Source: Riptortus pedestris | Taxonomy: Eukaryota > Arthropoda > Insecta > Hemiptera > Alydidae | Length of the DNA stretch: 64,000 nucleotides | Reading direction: 5' to 3' | NCBI GenBank assembly: GCA_019009955.1 | Contig: CM032231.1 | Location: 93,903,001-93,967,000 of the forward strand | Part shown: positions 30,658-42,800 of the stretch, one piece after another | Position numbering within the stretch: the stretch's first letter is position 1 | Layout of the letters: the number at the start of each line of letters is the position of its first letter | Notes under the pieces: generated by a model | Database searches by the model: none | The model's input: only the letters and a program-made list of their open reading frames with translations | Told to the model about the DNA's origin: nothing | Program-made: the position numbers and the translations under genes

Positions 30658-31589
30658 ACTTCCTATTTAGACCTCACATTAACTCTTCTTTGATCGTTTT
30701 GACTGGATGCATTACGAAACTCATTTTAAACTTCAATAAAGACCAAGGTAGAAGGAGCTGGCAAACTAATTTTTGAGGAAGCTCATATAGAATTTTTAAT
30801 ATACACAGTTTTATTTATTCTTTAAGTTTTAATTGAAATAATGATTATTTATATCTTATTTAGTATTTTTGACTCGCTCATTATGTGGCGTGATTCTACT
30901 TTTGGTTTACCATCATTCAAATATATCTAATCTGTGGCCTATATTATTCCTTAAAGAATTCTAATAAATCACTACTGGATCGGCAAAACTCGGAGCTTCA
31001 AAAATACTGAAAAGTAGGGGATACATAAGTAATGGTGAGTTCATCAATTTTAAGAGTATTTGTCACTCATGGCTTAGGTTACTTGAAATATTATTTTGAA
31101 GACAGCATTGCATAAATTAGCGAAGAGGTTTCTAATTTTAGGATCAACCGATGTAATGAATCACGGATTTTATTACATATCCCTTTAGTAATTGAGCTTA
31201 AATTTTGTTTTGTGTTATGCTAGCTTAGAGCTTTTTTACAACAATAATGTAACACGGGGTAATGCAAGTTAAACCTTCATGGACTGCTGTAGCAGTGACG
31301 TTCTCTCTTCCTCTTTTACCTATAAATCCAGTGTGCTGTTCATGAAAATTAGGTAGAAATGTTTGGAACAGACAAATTATAATTAAGTACTTCTCCATCC
31401 ATGACTAAGACATATGTTTAGCTTTGGGGATTTGAGTCACAAGAACCCCTACCCTCATCACCTGCCAGGTATTCATATATCAGTCGCCCAACCCTTGCCA
31501 TGGGACATTTTATGACCTACTGTAATTACTCCAAAGCAATATTAATACCTTATTCTTCTTATGGCTTTCCTGTACCCAATATTCAAATA

Positions 31590-31700
31590 TTCTTCATACT
31601 TTAATGACAAGAGTCACCAACAAAAATTCCTTTTTTTAAATGCAGACTTTATTCTCAAATGCCTGATATGTTTTGTGGCCTATACATCACCTCTTCAGAG
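31590..31700 (+). repeat. repeat C, single arm
   Basis: TAATGACAAGAGTCACCAAC, GCAGACTTTATTCTCAAATG and TCACCTCTTCAGAGGCCATT match 225-335 with substitutions. Confidence 0.6.
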
Positions 31701-33195
31701 GCCATTCCATTTAGTTATGAAGTGCTCGCCCACTCTTGCACTTTTTGAAATGATCCTTCCACACTAGGATGCTGGTCATTGAAACTCCCTTGATAGTGTG
31801 GAATATATTTAATACTTTATTGTATACGAAGGTACTCAATAAAATACAAATTTACTACTTACGTTTAAAAAAAAAAAAAAAGCATTTAAAGTAATTAATA
31901 TTAAATTCTTCTGTAAGTTCTATGTCTAATTAAAATAAAACAACTCACTTAAAACCATGAAAGTTTGAATGCATGATAAAATGAGAGCTTTGTTCCATAC
32001 AAAAGTAGCCTAGTTTATAAGCCCACCTGCTAACCCAAGATTACCGACCGCAAAGGGTTAAAAGTAAGTTTGTCGCCTGCAATTTGGGGTTATATTCAAT
32101 TTCATGATATAGCGATATGTGACCATGCCCATTTTTATCAACTTAATTATATTTTGATAAAAGTATTCACATTTCTTCAAGTTAATGCAATAAGTATTTT
32201 GAAAGATGATTTATGACCATGCATTCTTATATGGAATAATTCTTAGTAATTTTTGAGTTTGTGACAAAATGAGGCCTTGACTTGAAAATTTCAGGAAGGG
32301 TTTATTCCCTTTTTTTCTTTTGAATCAATTACCCTTTACAAGTCAATTCTTGTGAACCCTGCTCCATGGTTATCATCTGTCAGTTGTTCATCTCTGGGTA
32401 CTGAGGCTTTTATCCCTAGTTCAGCCAACATTTTTTTAAAAACATTTATGTTTCTCCCTTTTGTTGTAATTATAAAAGTACCTCTCAAAATTATATCTGT
32501 TCTACTTGAAACATTAAAAAGTGAATGAATCTGTATTTGTTTAAACTTGGTTATATTGATTGTTGGTGGAACTTTTCCTTCCTTTTTCTCGTGAGTTGGG
32601 CAACTGAATTTTCAAGTGTTAGAAGTTTCGGTTACCCAAGAGTTAAGGAAATAGTCTTTATTATTTTTGCATAAGTCATAACAAGCTGTGTATGAGGCGT
32701 TACATAGTGACAGACTTCTCAAATGAACCAGTTTAAGAGGTAAGTAACATATTAGCTGCATGCCTGATTAGTCTTAGCTGGAAAAATAGAATGCTTAACT
32801 AAGTAATTATAAAACACTGGTAAGCTGTAGATAATTCTCGATTGGCCTCAGTTACATGAATAGAACTGGATGATAACCTGTGAATAATGTCTTGCTGATT
32901 GGACGCAGTTACTTAATAGGGGTGTAAAACCAACCTGTAAAGTGGTGATTTAATTAGATAAATACGACATAAAACACACATATGTTTATAGAAAAGTGTG
33001 ATAATTTCCTCTAGAAGTGTAGAAAAGGGTTGCAACCTGTTGATCTCATCCTGGTCTGTCTGTTTCATTAATAGGACATTAAAAAAAGTCTGCTGTAGTG
33101 GCCACATTTGTACTCCTGTTCTAATAAATATTTAAAATGTTTGATGCACTGAATTTAAATTTATATCACTTGAAAGTAAAATATGGCATAAATAG

Positions 33196-33358
33196 TGGCG
33201 AGTTCGATTCTTGCTTGGGCAAAGGAAATTATTTAGTGACGAAATTCATTAAATAACATCCTAAAATCCCACCCTGCCTAGAAAAGGGTGGTAACCTGTA
33301 GATAACCTGTCCCAATTAGCCTAAGTTGCAAAAAGTGGACGTTAATAAATAATAATAA
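33196..33358 (+). mobile_element. tRNA-derived SINE, 5' truncated
   Basis: It starts at the B box (AGTGGCGAGTTCGATTCTTG) and is complete to the AATAATAATAAAA tail, with CCCACCCTGCCTAGAAAAGG and AAAAAGTGGACGTTAATAA nearly identical to the copy at 17188. Similarity suggests recent activity. Confidence 0.82.
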
Positions 33359-33359
33359 A

Positions 33360-34515
33360 ATATATATCTCTGTTCCTGTGCATCAGATCAAAAAATGTCA
33401 TAGGACTTAATTTATAGGCCTTTTCATGATAAAATCAAAATGGTTCTATACACATTAAGGGAAATAAGTAATTCAGGGTGTATTCATGACGCGATTTTCA
33501 AAAAGTTTTCTCAAATGTCCATTAATCCTACCCAGAAGATGATGAAAATGAGGATCACTCAAACTTGTTTATATTTGTCTGTTAACACTCTAGCTGTTGG
33601 AATTTTAGTTTGATCATTACCAGACTCAATATTTAAATGTTTCATGTAAAAAGAAAGATCAAGTTTGTTAACGGCAAAAATCGGAACAGTAGGAAGGGGG
33701 GGGGGTGAAGGAGGAATTTTGAAAATTTTAAATATCCATTATTATAAGTCGGATCAAAAAAGTTTGCATTATCAATCTTATTGCAAATTGCATTACCTAT
33801 AAATGTTGTTAAATACATATTTTCTCTATCATGAATATTAATCGAGATATTTGCATTTTCTAGTTTTTAGCCTTCAGTAAACCCCCACTCCTATTCATGT
33901 CAGAATTGCAATAAGCTGCTATACCACGAAACTCTTTATTCTAAGCTTGAGTACCAAATATTGTTTTCAAAAGACCTTTATTATGCGAGATACATGCAAA
34001 TTCGTTGATGATTTCTTCAACCAAGATTTTGTCTTCCTTCCTAGAAGACATTGAGTTGTTCTACGCCATACTCAATATTTAACTGTTTCAGTCAACACTA
34101 AAAAACAGAATAATTAATGGCTGAAATCAGAAATGGAAGGGGGGGGGTTTAGAGGCGAAATTTGAAAATTCAAAATATCTGTTATTTTACGTAGGATTAG
34201 AGAATATGTGGTGAGATCATATCACAAGTGTGCTATACTAGTAAGTGGGAAATTTACTTAGTTAATTGCATGACATACTTTTTTTATATGTCTAATAGGT
34301 TCGAATAAATTTTCAATTCTTTATATCTGACCCACTCTAAACCTCCTCTCCCCTTTGATTGATTTTGATCAGAAGGAGATGTACCATTAGATATTACAAC
34401 AATCCTGAATATTAAATTTAAACATTTTAAGACTAGTCATTTTTGAGTTATATAAGATCGTAAATGTAACACAGAAACTAGTCAAAATGGGTTCAAGTAA
34501 GATCAAAATGAGTAG
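33360..34515 (+). repeat. unclassified repeat E, split by a Helentron-like element
   Basis: GATCAAAAAATGTCATAGGA (33387) and, after the insertion, CTAAACCTCCTCTCCC, TTGATTTTGATCA and AACTAGTCAAAATGGGTTCA (to about 34510) match 44990-45305 and 56995-57270 in order. Confidence 0.6.
33455..34278 (-). mobile_element. Helentron-like element inserted in repeat E
   Basis: Reverse orientation: tail AAGGGAAATAAGTAATTCAG and TCATGACGCGATTTTC on the left, TCTGTTAACACTCTAGCTG core, worn head TGGGAAATTTACTTAGTTAA and TGCATGACATACTTTT on the right. No (TA)n. Confidence 0.7.
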
Positions 34516-34621
34516 TTCCATTGAATACTAAAGCGTGACAATTTTCGCTATTAAAACTCTTTTTTTACTTAGTTAAGGGTGTAAAAATGCATAGTAGTTT
34601 GCTGTAGTTTATATAGTCGTT

Positions 34622-34847
34622 AATGGGGATCAGCTTAGCAATGTGAGTTAAAGCGTTGAGATCAAATCTTACATGGTAAATCTAGAGTGGCGAGTTCGAT
34701 TCCCGCCTGGGCAATAGGAATTTATTTAGTGACAGAATTCATTAAATAAAATCCATAGTCCCACCCTGGCTAGAAAAGGGTGATAACCTGTTGATAACCC
34801 GTCACAATTAGCCTTAGTTTCAAAAAGTGGACGTTAATAAATAATAA
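34622..34847 (+). mobile_element. tRNA-derived SINE, full length, 12-bp target duplication
   Basis: Best copy. The head GGGGATCAGCTTAGCAATGT (A-box region) and GAGTTCGATTCCCGCCTGGG (B box) give a tRNA-like pol III promoter; then CCCACCCTGGCTAGAAAAGG and the AATAATAA tail. TATATAGTCGTT is present exactly at 34610-34621 and 34848-34859. Confidence 0.9.
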
Positions 34848-35502
34848 TATATAGTCGTTGGAGAATGTACAACATTGTTCAATAATATTTAAATAATTAT
34901 TGCTTGATTAAATGTTTGATTATTTGGGATTTGTCCTCAATCATTTTATTTCTTTCACAGATATATTTGAGTATATAAATAAAATAATTTAGGCATAATT
35001 TGTACAATATTACTCTTTTATTATTTGCTTTAAGTGATTTAATTCTGTCAACATATTCTTGTTTAGGGACATTAGCTTTAGTAGCATAAAATAAAATAGT
35101 AACTGGTTCCTTGAGGCATGAAAATGAGTGTGTCAACTTTAAAGTTTGCATTTGTAAAAGCTTTATGATTAGGTTAAATTGCCTAAAATTGAAATGATAG
35201 CTTATAAATAAATACACATTAAATAAGAACCATAAATATTTTAGAATACTGCAAAGAAGTGTTTTGTATAATATAATGAAAACCTTTATATTCTTGAATT
35301 TTTAATTATTTTCAATAATGTTTGAGCTCATTTTTTTTTATGGTAATTTAAGATTTATTACTCAATTCTATGTTAGGTTAAGTATATTTCATTGATATGA
35401 AGGTGTTGCCATTGGTTACCAAAGTTATTTCAATATTCTGTTTCCTCAGTGTTGATACTATTCTTACTAATTACTACTACTAGCCGTAGGTGTTTGCTGT
35501 GA

Positions 35503-35542
35503 ATGAAATTGCAAAAATTACTTATTCGTTATTCGCCTCCTG
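35503..35542 (+). CDS. DAW1: DAW1 exon 1
   Basis: Forty bases encoding [13 protein letters not shown] plus one base of a glycine codon, too short to be seen as an ORF. Chosen because it matches the family N terminus exactly in phase with exon 2, 74 bases downstream. Confidence 0.88.
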
Positions 35543-36783
35543 GTAAAAATATAGCAATGTATTCAAATTTCAGATATTTTAAAAATATTTTTAATTTTTT
35601 TTTTTTTTTTTTGCAGGAATTGGTTTGGCTTATTTTCAAAATGGTGAGAGAAAAGAGAAAATGATAGATCTATTTGATTTAAATCCTGTGTAAGATTCTT
35701 TCAAGTGCTATGATTAAATTCAATCTCATAAAAAAACAACATCTCTTCTATTGCATGTTATATTAAAACTGTATCATCACCATCAATGTCTTGAAGCCAT
35801 GCATTGTAGTGCATGTAGTTAAAATCATTTAGTTTAAAGTTGTAAATGGAATTAATTTTTAAAAAAGAAGTTAAATAAGGCTTAATAAATATTATCAAAA
35901 AATTGACTATGTGTTATTCATAAACTGTTAAAAATATTACAAGGGCCTCAATAAAGTCTTAGTAAATGATTAAAAGAGGGATAAGACTTTTAAAATAATA
36001 AATGTGGCACTCTATCATAGCCTTTATCTATTATTGTGAGCTCATGGCATACAATTTATTTTTAAATTACAATAGCATTACTAAAAAACACAAAAAATAA
36101 TTTAAAGCTAATGCTTTGAAAAAGAATAATATCAAGTGGCAGATATTCCACTGCGAGGTTCTATTATTAGCTTCTAGGAAATTTCAGAATATGAATAAAT
36201 AAATAAAAGAAATTCTTGGGAATTTTAATGAAAATCTTGGATATACTAATCTGATAATATGAAACTACTATGAAATCCTTAATTTTCATCAGTTGGGATT
36301 CATCAGTTCTATGAGACACATTCTTAATACTAGGCAATTAAATGGACTTGTACCTTTGAAGGAAATTTTGGACTAAGTTTTTGAAGTTTCATAACATTTG
36401 TCGAGGTGTGGAAATAAAATATGATAGTTTCTGTGGAGAGAAACATTTTAATCACACTTTTAACATACAAATCACAGGTACTAAACATCTAAATATTCTC
36501 TAGTGCCATTTCTAACCACACAACGGAGAGCTAGTAGATATTTATTGGTAACTAAATAGTCTAAATGGTGACTATACGCAGTTGCCCATCTCAATCATCT
36601 TCAATTCCCAAACTATTGTTGATCTATCTGATGGCTTGATCAACAATGGCTATTTTATCTCCAGTGGTTTAAAAGGAATGCTTTTAATCAAAACTGTCCA
36701 TTGCCTGAGCATGAAGCTACTGGGGGTATTGGGCAATGGCTTGGAAATGAGTTAATGCCACTTTAAAGGCTTTATTTTGCATT

Positions 36784-36840
<57 letters not shown>

Positions 36841-39800
36841 ATTTATATAAAGTTTCTGAAGAAACATAAGGTTTTTAGAGAATAAAAAAGAAAAGTCTTA
36901 AAATCTTAATGTTGTGATTCTATTGACCTTTCAAACCTCTAGTTTCTAGATCAGTGACTTAAATTAATAGCACTGTTTTATTAGAACAACTTTGTGGAAA
37001 AATTACTTGTTTTGTTATGTTTCTTCTGTGCATTGAAGTTATATTTTGTGTGTGTGAAATTAGCTACTATTTTATATTGAGCCGTGGCTACAATATAATC
37101 AAGTACAGATTGTAAAATGATCCGTTGAAGTCGAATTGAATCACTATTATTCCAATATTAAATATCTAAGCACAACAAAAAAGAATTAATAATATGAATA
37201 TCTTTTTAAATTATTTCTACCATTTCAGGACTGATTTAGCGGAACTTGGTAAGAAAATAATAGAAAATGAGACACTTCTAACTGAAACAGTGAAACCAAA
37301 ATTATTATGTTCACTCACAAAATTGCAAGAAAGATTAAAGAAGGAGTTAAATTCTTCATATGTCTGTCGTCATCAATTAAAAAATCATGATCTTCCAATT
37401 GCAGGGGTTGCATTAAACAAAGAAGGCTCCAAGTATATTGCATCACCTATCACAGTATATTTGTTATCATACATTACTTAGCCATAATTGAATATTTTGA
37501 GGCTGAAGTTAGTCATGCGAGTTAAGGGGGTTGGCCTTAATCTCACAAGGTAAATTTAGAGTGGCAATTTTGATTCCCGCCTAGGCAATAGGAAGTTGAT
37601 TAACAATTTAGTATAAAACAAAAGAAATCGTTTTATGGAAAAAAATCTATCAACCAGCTAATTTATGCTGTATTTATAATAAAAAATATAGTAAGCTTTA
37701 CAGAAAGAAATGCACTTTTTTATCTTATTTAAAAATATTGATTTGCTTTTAGAGGTACAGTTTTTTCTAAAATTTAATTTTGTATTTTATCTGAATGTTT
37801 TTTCTATTAAAATATCCATAATTTACAAAACTGAAATAAAAAATCAGGCTGCTCCTATTATGCAGGGCTGTGCTATATTTAAGATCATGTCTGACAAATC
37901 TGTTCGCAATTATAGTTGTCAAGTGCAATATCAACATCAAGTATTGTATTGATGAAATAAAAATCATCTAGTTTAGAACTTAAAATCTTAAACGATGGTA
38001 TACACATTTGCATATATGCCACATAGTAAAATTGTCAAAAACAATATTTGGTATATTAAGCTTTGAATAGAATGTCATGATTTATCAGTTTTTTGTTAAT
38101 ATGATATGGGTAGGAGGGGGGGGGTACTGAAGAATGGAAACTAAAAAAAACAAAACATGAAATACAAATATGTCAGTTAATATTCAAAGCAGAGAAAACA
38201 AATATTTCTACAACAATGTTTATAGAAAATTACATTTGCAAAAAGATTTGTTGTATACAATTTTCCAATCTGACTCATAATAACTTGGATATTTCGACAC
38301 ATAATAATGAGTTTGATCTTTAGTTTGGCAAAATTCATTTAAATATCGAGTTTGATAATGATCATACAAAAATTACGGCTACTAAAGTGAGTGGACACTC
38401 ACACTCACACATGTATAGTTGAGAACAGAACTAATATTCATCATCTCCTGGGTAGGGACGATGGGCATTTGAAGAAATTGTTCAAAATTCGCATAATTAA
38501 TCCAATCTCAATAGTGATTTCCTTTAAGGGAATTCTCGTAAAACCAAAAACAAAGTACTGTCATAAATTAAAAATTAAATGTAGGCAATAGATTATTATG
38601 TTGTAATTTATTAATAACCACTTTGTGCATCTACAGGTCTCCCTCATTTTCTAGCCACATGGGACTAAAGATTTTATTTAATGATTTCTCCACTAAATAC
38701 GTTGCAATCACCAAGGTGAGAATCAAACTCACAACTCTAGGTATACCAAGTGAGATTAAAACCTATACCTAACCTGAGGGACCAGAATATTAAATAAAGA
38801 AATTAAGTTTTCCATGTACAACATGATTCCTCAAAATTTAGAACCCTAAATTTTATAATTTATCTATTTTATAAATATGTTTATCTGTCTCTCTGTATTT
38901 TTCTATAAAATAATGAAATTTAAATTTGATTATCATAAACTGTCCTAAAACAGAATTTAACTCTAGTTTTTCTAGATTTTGCTTTCTATAATGTAAAGTC
39001 CAATTTCAAACTTTAGATGTATAACTGGAAGCTTTGACCATACATGCAAGTTATGGGATACAGAATCAGGGTCTCTAATTCGTACTATCAGCTGTCACAC
39101 AGGAGCTGTTTATGCAGTAGCCTTCAATGATCCCTATGGGTAAGACTAAGTTAGAGCATTAATTTAAAAATTAAATGTCTCAGCAATCCAATGGGTAATG
39201 AAAACTTGCCAAGAAAAAATTGCTAAATGTTAATTACAAAATGTTTTCAAGCTGGTACAGCAGTAAAAAGTTAAAATAGTTTTATATGTATCTGGCAATA
39301 GTAACTGAATTTTACTACAGCTCCATGGATTGCCTCAGCGTCAACTATATTGCACGCTTGAATATTGACGTTCTTCTGATAGACACGACCCAAAATCTGT
39401 CTTCCATAAATAGTATTGTCCATGCGCCTGATAATGTCCTATTAAAACCATATTTTGAGTGCCTTAATTTTGGAAAATTTCTTATAAAATTCAGAATTTT
39501 CTGGAAGACATATAAGCATTATTGAAGCAGGCACAGCAGCTGATAACTTACAAGATTTTCAAGTGCAGGACTACCAAACTTATTCCCTTCCTTGCAGTGA
39601 CAGAGTTCCCTCTGGAATAATTGCAGCCCAAGTCTCCTTCAGTAGTAAAATTCTTGGTTTGTTAAGCTATGAATATCAACAAAATTTAGAGGTCAGGGAG
39701 AACTGCAGGACTTTCATGATAGTTATTTTGTATAAGTCCCTTGAAAACAAGCTAGTTTGGGTCCAAATGATTTATTCCAAATGTCCAAATGATTCTTTAT

Positions 39801-42800
39801 GGAAATTTATATTTTTCCAACACTCCTGGGGAGGGAGAAATGTAAGTAGCAATCTGTAATTAAATTTAATAAATATACCATGCAGTTATGCACTTAATCC
39901 TGTATTAATACTATCCTGTATTAATGCTATATTTAGTAAAGAATTATCATGGGGTTTTGTTAAATTAATGTTATTAATTTAAAAAAAAAAAAAATTAACG
40001 TTATTATTTTTTTAAAAGGGTTAACTCCTGAAAAGGTGGTATGTAAACCACAAAACATCTAGGGCTGTATGAATAAAGTTTGAGAGAGAAAATGTTTTTT
40101 ATTGGTGACTCTTGACATGAAATCATGAAGAATATTAAAATGCGATATTTAAGTGTGTTCAGATGTTAGAAGGGGCATTTGAGCATAATGTTGATCTGCA
40201 TAACATCATTATTGACTTCCAACGGGCTTATGACAGTATAGCTTAGATGGGGTAAAATTACTAGAGGTATGCAGTCCCTTGGGAATATCTAGCAGGATTA
40301 TCAGAGCGATAAGGATGATGGAAATGACCTTTTGTAAAGTCAAGACTAATGTGTCAGCTTTGAGGTTACTAGGGGTTCAAGGCAAGGAAACCTATGGTCA
40401 CCAGTGTTTTTGACACCATCCTTGAAGTGACGTGATCTGAGGTTTAAAGACTAATCCTGGTGGTATCATATACAACAGACTCACAGCGTATAACATATAA
40501 AGACGATATATTAATTATGGTAAGATTCATTGTAGGATAGAGCTCACAACTTAGGGCCATAATAAATAAATAGAATACAAAGCACATGAGATCGTCTAGG
40601 CAGATCAGAGATGTTCAAAATTCTGCCATTTTGATGGAGCAAATGTTCCCTACTTGTACACCATTTAAGTATCTATAAGGAATGACATCAGAGAGCAATT
40701 ACATATAAGTAGACATTAGAACTAGTAGAAGGTTGCAGGGACCAGATGCTTCTATGCCCTGTAGAAAGCTCTCTCATGCAAGAACCTCACTTTTAAAGCA
40801 AAACTCATGATATGTAAAACAGTGGTTAATGGCCTATGACAGTGAAACATGGAATTTCACAAAAGCAAAGAGGAGCCCTTCAGAAGATAATTGAACTCCT
40901 CAAGGAGAATCTTGAACAAATGAAATTCTAAGATGAACCTGATATCACCTATCCTATCAAAAAGGGCAGACTGCGATGTAGAAAGAACTTATCTCACTGG
41001 CTATGAAGATGTGGTACACAAGAAGGAAGAGGGAAAGGTTACTTAATGACCTGGAGGAGGACTTGTGGAGGTTGGGCACACGCATTTCAAGAGCCTTGCA
41101 TGGACTGGTGAAGAATAGTCAACATGGTAGAGGTGGTGGTGCTTAAGTAAGCAAGGGGAGAGTAAACTTTAATTTTAAAAAAATAAAGAAGTTTGCTAAT
41201 TCTTATTTTCAATTATTATTATCTTTAAACAAAATTAACACATTTTCTATCAAATACCTCAATATAATGGTGTAATGCAATAACTAAATAAAAATTGGGC
41301 AGCCACTTTGCTTATCAATCACAAATTAAGATTTTCAACAATAATGACTGATAAATTGATGAAAAACAAATGTCAATTCTTAACCAACAGTCAAATATTA
41401 TGTATTATGTGGTATATTATTACCAAGCTGTAATAATGGTGAAATTAAGTATTTCTCTGCTCATAAATAAAAGTTTCTTATGGATGGAGATACTTTAGTA
41501 TTATTCTTTTATATCAGCTCTTCAATAGCACAACTATGATGTGGGTAAATATGAACGATATTCGGTGATCAGATGTTGATAGAACTGAATACAGATTGAC
41601 AGTCATCATGATCTAATGGCTACGCCTTGTAGTTGCAAACACTGTATTCTATTGGAAGCTGCTCTTTTGAAAATATTATACTCACTGAAATCGATGACAT
41701 GCTTGATGTCTTCAAAATGGGATTTTCTAGGCCTTCCTCTTCCCCCATTCCCAAGAATCTTACCTTCAAATATATTAGTAATGAAGTCATTGTGCCTTAT
41801 GATATTCCCAAGAAGTTTCACTCTCCTTTTTTCCATGGCGATAGACTTTTGCTCTCTCTTACCTCATTTAGGACTTCCATGATGAATTTTTTTTGAGTCC
41901 AGCTTGTTCTAGTGATATTATGTCAGATCCACATTTCTATTGCTTTTTTTTATTCCCTTTTGTGAAGAGACCAACCTTCGCTCTCGTAAAGCAGTTCACT
42001 CCATACGAAAGACTTAGTAAAGGTTTTTTGGTATCTATGCTTATAGGGTCTAGGTACCTGACAGTTCCTAGTGGTGAGACTTGGGCAACGTTGTGTCGGC
42101 CTACACTGCAGTCCTTGGATCAGGGATCCTGGTTTATAGGAATGATGCAGATACCCTTGGAGTAACTGTGATAGTGGCTGTATCTGAGGCACAACGGCTA
42201 AATTTTGCAACACTGACTAGGACTGAAGGCAAAGGGAAACCACTGTCCAAATTTACTCCCTTAACACCATGATTGACAATATAGCAAGAAAAATATCTCT
42301 CTTTTATTTTATGAATTGTTGTCATACTGAGTAAGAATATCACATTCATCACTTATATTTTATCAATAACACATTGATTAGTGGTACCTGTTGTCATGAA
42401 TATCATTTTTAGGGATCGTATAATTACTGGCAGTTTTGATAAAACTGCCTGTATTACAGATGTAAATTCAGGAGTTTGTTTAAAAACGCTTTGTGGCCAC
42501 TCAGATGAAATTGTAGTAGTTAAATATGAACCAGTTAATAAATTTGTTGCAACAGCTTCATTGGACAAAACAGCAAAAATATATGATGCTAACACAGGTA
42601 TGTTTTAGTCGAATGTAGTAATAATCAAAACATATTTAATTTTTTTTAGATCTTGTATTTTGCAATTATGAATCTGGGTAAATAACATGGCCCAAAGGAG
42701 ACAAATATTATTGTTTTCAAATGCAGTTCATAAGCTCCAACCTTCACCAAGTAGATACTGCCTTTTTCCATTGTATTTCTAGTAATATACATACTGTACA

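Larger units (their letters stand above)
30060..35502. other. TRAM1-DAW1 intergenic region
   Basis: It contains the TRAM1 3' UTR, repeat C fragment 31590-31700, two SINEs, a Helentron-like copy and repeat E. No supported gene lies in it. The DAW1 promoter should be just left of 35503 (ATTACTACTACTAGCCGTAG), where I see no TATA box. Confidence 0.6.
39140..42412 (+). other. DAW1: DAW1 intron 4
   Basis: 3.3 kb carrying two LINE remnants in opposite orientation and a repeat C fragment (40020-40140, minus). The stretch 39290-39860 is open in one frame from 39563 but has no recognised homology. Confidence 0.7.

Noticed and set aside
34622..34710. SINE head as a functional tRNA gene
   Set aside because: It lacks a foldable acceptor stem and anticodon arm, and sits at the 5' end of a repeat with target duplications.
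34897..35217. 106-codon minus-strand ORF before DAW1
   Set aside because: Lysine/isoleucine/tyrosine-rich as expected from AT-rich DNA; no recognisable domain.
36789..36832. (TA)n in DAW1 intron 2 as another Helentron-like copy
   Set aside because: Neither the flanking ACGGACCTCATTTTCG nor the GTGTTAACAGACAAA core is present beside it.
37194..37481. full ORF taken as DAW1 exon 3
   Set aside because: The real exon begins after the TTTCAG at 37228 and ends at the GTATAT donor at 37433; the extensions do not align to the family.
41606..41836. host gene with a GRGRPRK basic motif (AT-hook-like)
   Set aside because: Context [14 protein letters not shown] and the upstream LYESEGWSL frame identify it as a LINE polyprotein tail.
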